Source: Thermoplasmatales archaeon ex4484_36
Lineage (GTDB): Archaea > Thermoplasmatota > Penumbrarchaeia > Penumbrarchaeales > EX4484-36
Assembly: GCA_002254765.1 (NCBI GenBank)
Contig: NJDV01000015.1
Span: forward strand, 1 to 7,231
DNA: 7,231 bases
Reading direction: 5' to 3'
Positions 6,891 through 7,231 of this stretch are shown piece by piece. How positions within the stretch are numbered: the stretch's first letter is position 1; each line of letters starts with the position of its first letter. The position numbers and the translations under genes are program-made. Below the pieces are notes generated by a model. The model had not been told where the DNA came from. It saw only the letters and a list, made by a program, of their open reading frames with translations, and searched no databases.

Positions 6891-6900
6891 AATCTATGTG

Positions 6901-7230
6901 TCACTCCTCAGCTAAACGACCACCTCTTCGCATGTAATAAAAAAAGACCACACCTGCAATTAACACCATCACTACAGCCACCACAACAACATTATGTATT
7001 CCCTCCTCCACCTCAACCTCTTTCTCGACCGTAGAGTTGACATTCCCAGATCCGTCTGAGGCCCACACTGCATATCTCACCTCACCCCCCACGTCCAGCT
7101 CCCCTCTAAAATGTCCCCTAGAACCCTCCACCCTCTCCAGCGTCACATTCCTAAATCTACCTCTACTGTCCCACAACGTCACCCAAACCTCTACCTCTCC
7201 TCCTCTGTTGTCTATAACATACACCTCAAA
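6901..7230 (-). CDS. C-terminal end of a second membrane-anchored surface protein (5' truncated by window edge)
   Basis: The last 109 codons are visible. The frame is open through 7230 to the window edge, so the GTG at 7222-7224 is probably internal. The visible part contains the end of a beta-sandwich domain (VEVWVTLWD..., then VRYAVWASDGSGNVNST, a typical last strand of Ig/fibronectin-like ectodomains). One membrane helix follows (encoded about 6934-6990), then MRRGGRLAEE. Extracellular orientation is inferred from the sequons NVT and NST before the helix and the positive charges after it. The ending resembles that of the surface protein at 628-3231 in layout (helix, RR, acidic tail), although no close similarity was seen. 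The function, and any catalytic domain upstream, cannot be judged. By hand count G+C over 6901-7231 is about 50% (164 of 331), which looks lower than in the neighbouring genes. The gene converges on the permease with a 10-bp gap. Confidence 0.8.
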   Translation of the reverse strand, partial: FEVYVIDNRGGEVEVWVTLWDSRGRFRNVTLERVEGSRGHFRGELDVGGEVRYAVWASDGSGNVNSTVEKEVEVEEGIHNVVVVAVVMVLIAGVVFFYYMRRGGRLAEE

Positions 7231-7231
7231 C

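Noticed and set aside
6939..6945. Run of seven A (T on the minus strand) as a terminator of the second surface-protein gene
   Set aside because: It lies within that gene's coding sequence, upstream of its stop codon, in the part encoding the membrane helix.
1..7231. CRISPR arrays, tRNA or rRNA genes, transposase or phage genes
   Set aside because: No regularly spaced repeats, cloverleaf-like segments, terminal inverted repeats or mobile-element proteins were recognised on either strand.

Overview
The window looks archaeal, most likely a moderately G+C-rich euryarchaeote, possibly of the Thermoplasmatota; this placement is an inference. The evidence is: TTTAAAT TATA-like boxes about 30 nt before start codons with almost no leader, arginine codons that are mostly AGG/AGA, frequent ATA isoleucine codons, and large sequon-rich surface proteins built from CARDB and PKD/Ig-like modules with a C-terminal membrane anchor. 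No RNA gene, CRISPR array, insertion sequence or phage gene was seen. Almost all of the window is coding.

Layout: (1) 3-683 (+) is the C-terminal part of an amidohydrolase-superfamily enzyme whose 5' end lies outside the window. (2) 628-3231 (-) is an 867-residue secreted, membrane-anchored surface protein that overlaps the amidohydrolase tail to tail by 56 bp. (3) 3232-3334 is a 103-bp divergent promoter region with one TATA-like box per direction. (4) 3335-4042 (+) is a MacB/LolD-type ABC ATPase. (5) 4047-6890 (+) is its 947-residue permease with two MacB/FtsX-type halves, starting 4 bp after the ATPase stop. (6) 6901-7230 (-) is the C-terminal end of a second membrane-anchored surface protein, converging on the permease with a 10-bp gap.

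The ATPase and permease form a two-gene operon and should make a type VII (MacB/LolCDE/FtsEX-like) ABC machine. Such complexes do not act as ordinary solute channels; they use ATP to move extracytoplasmic domains that pull lipids, lipoproteins or peptides out of the membrane or control an extracellular partner. No MacA-like adaptor is visible. The divergently transcribed modular surface protein shares the control region and is the best candidate partner in the window. That link rests on gene order only. The surface protein contains a duplicated A-B-A-B module array and an N-terminal region with a recognisable VPAGTF...YYSPEV signature.
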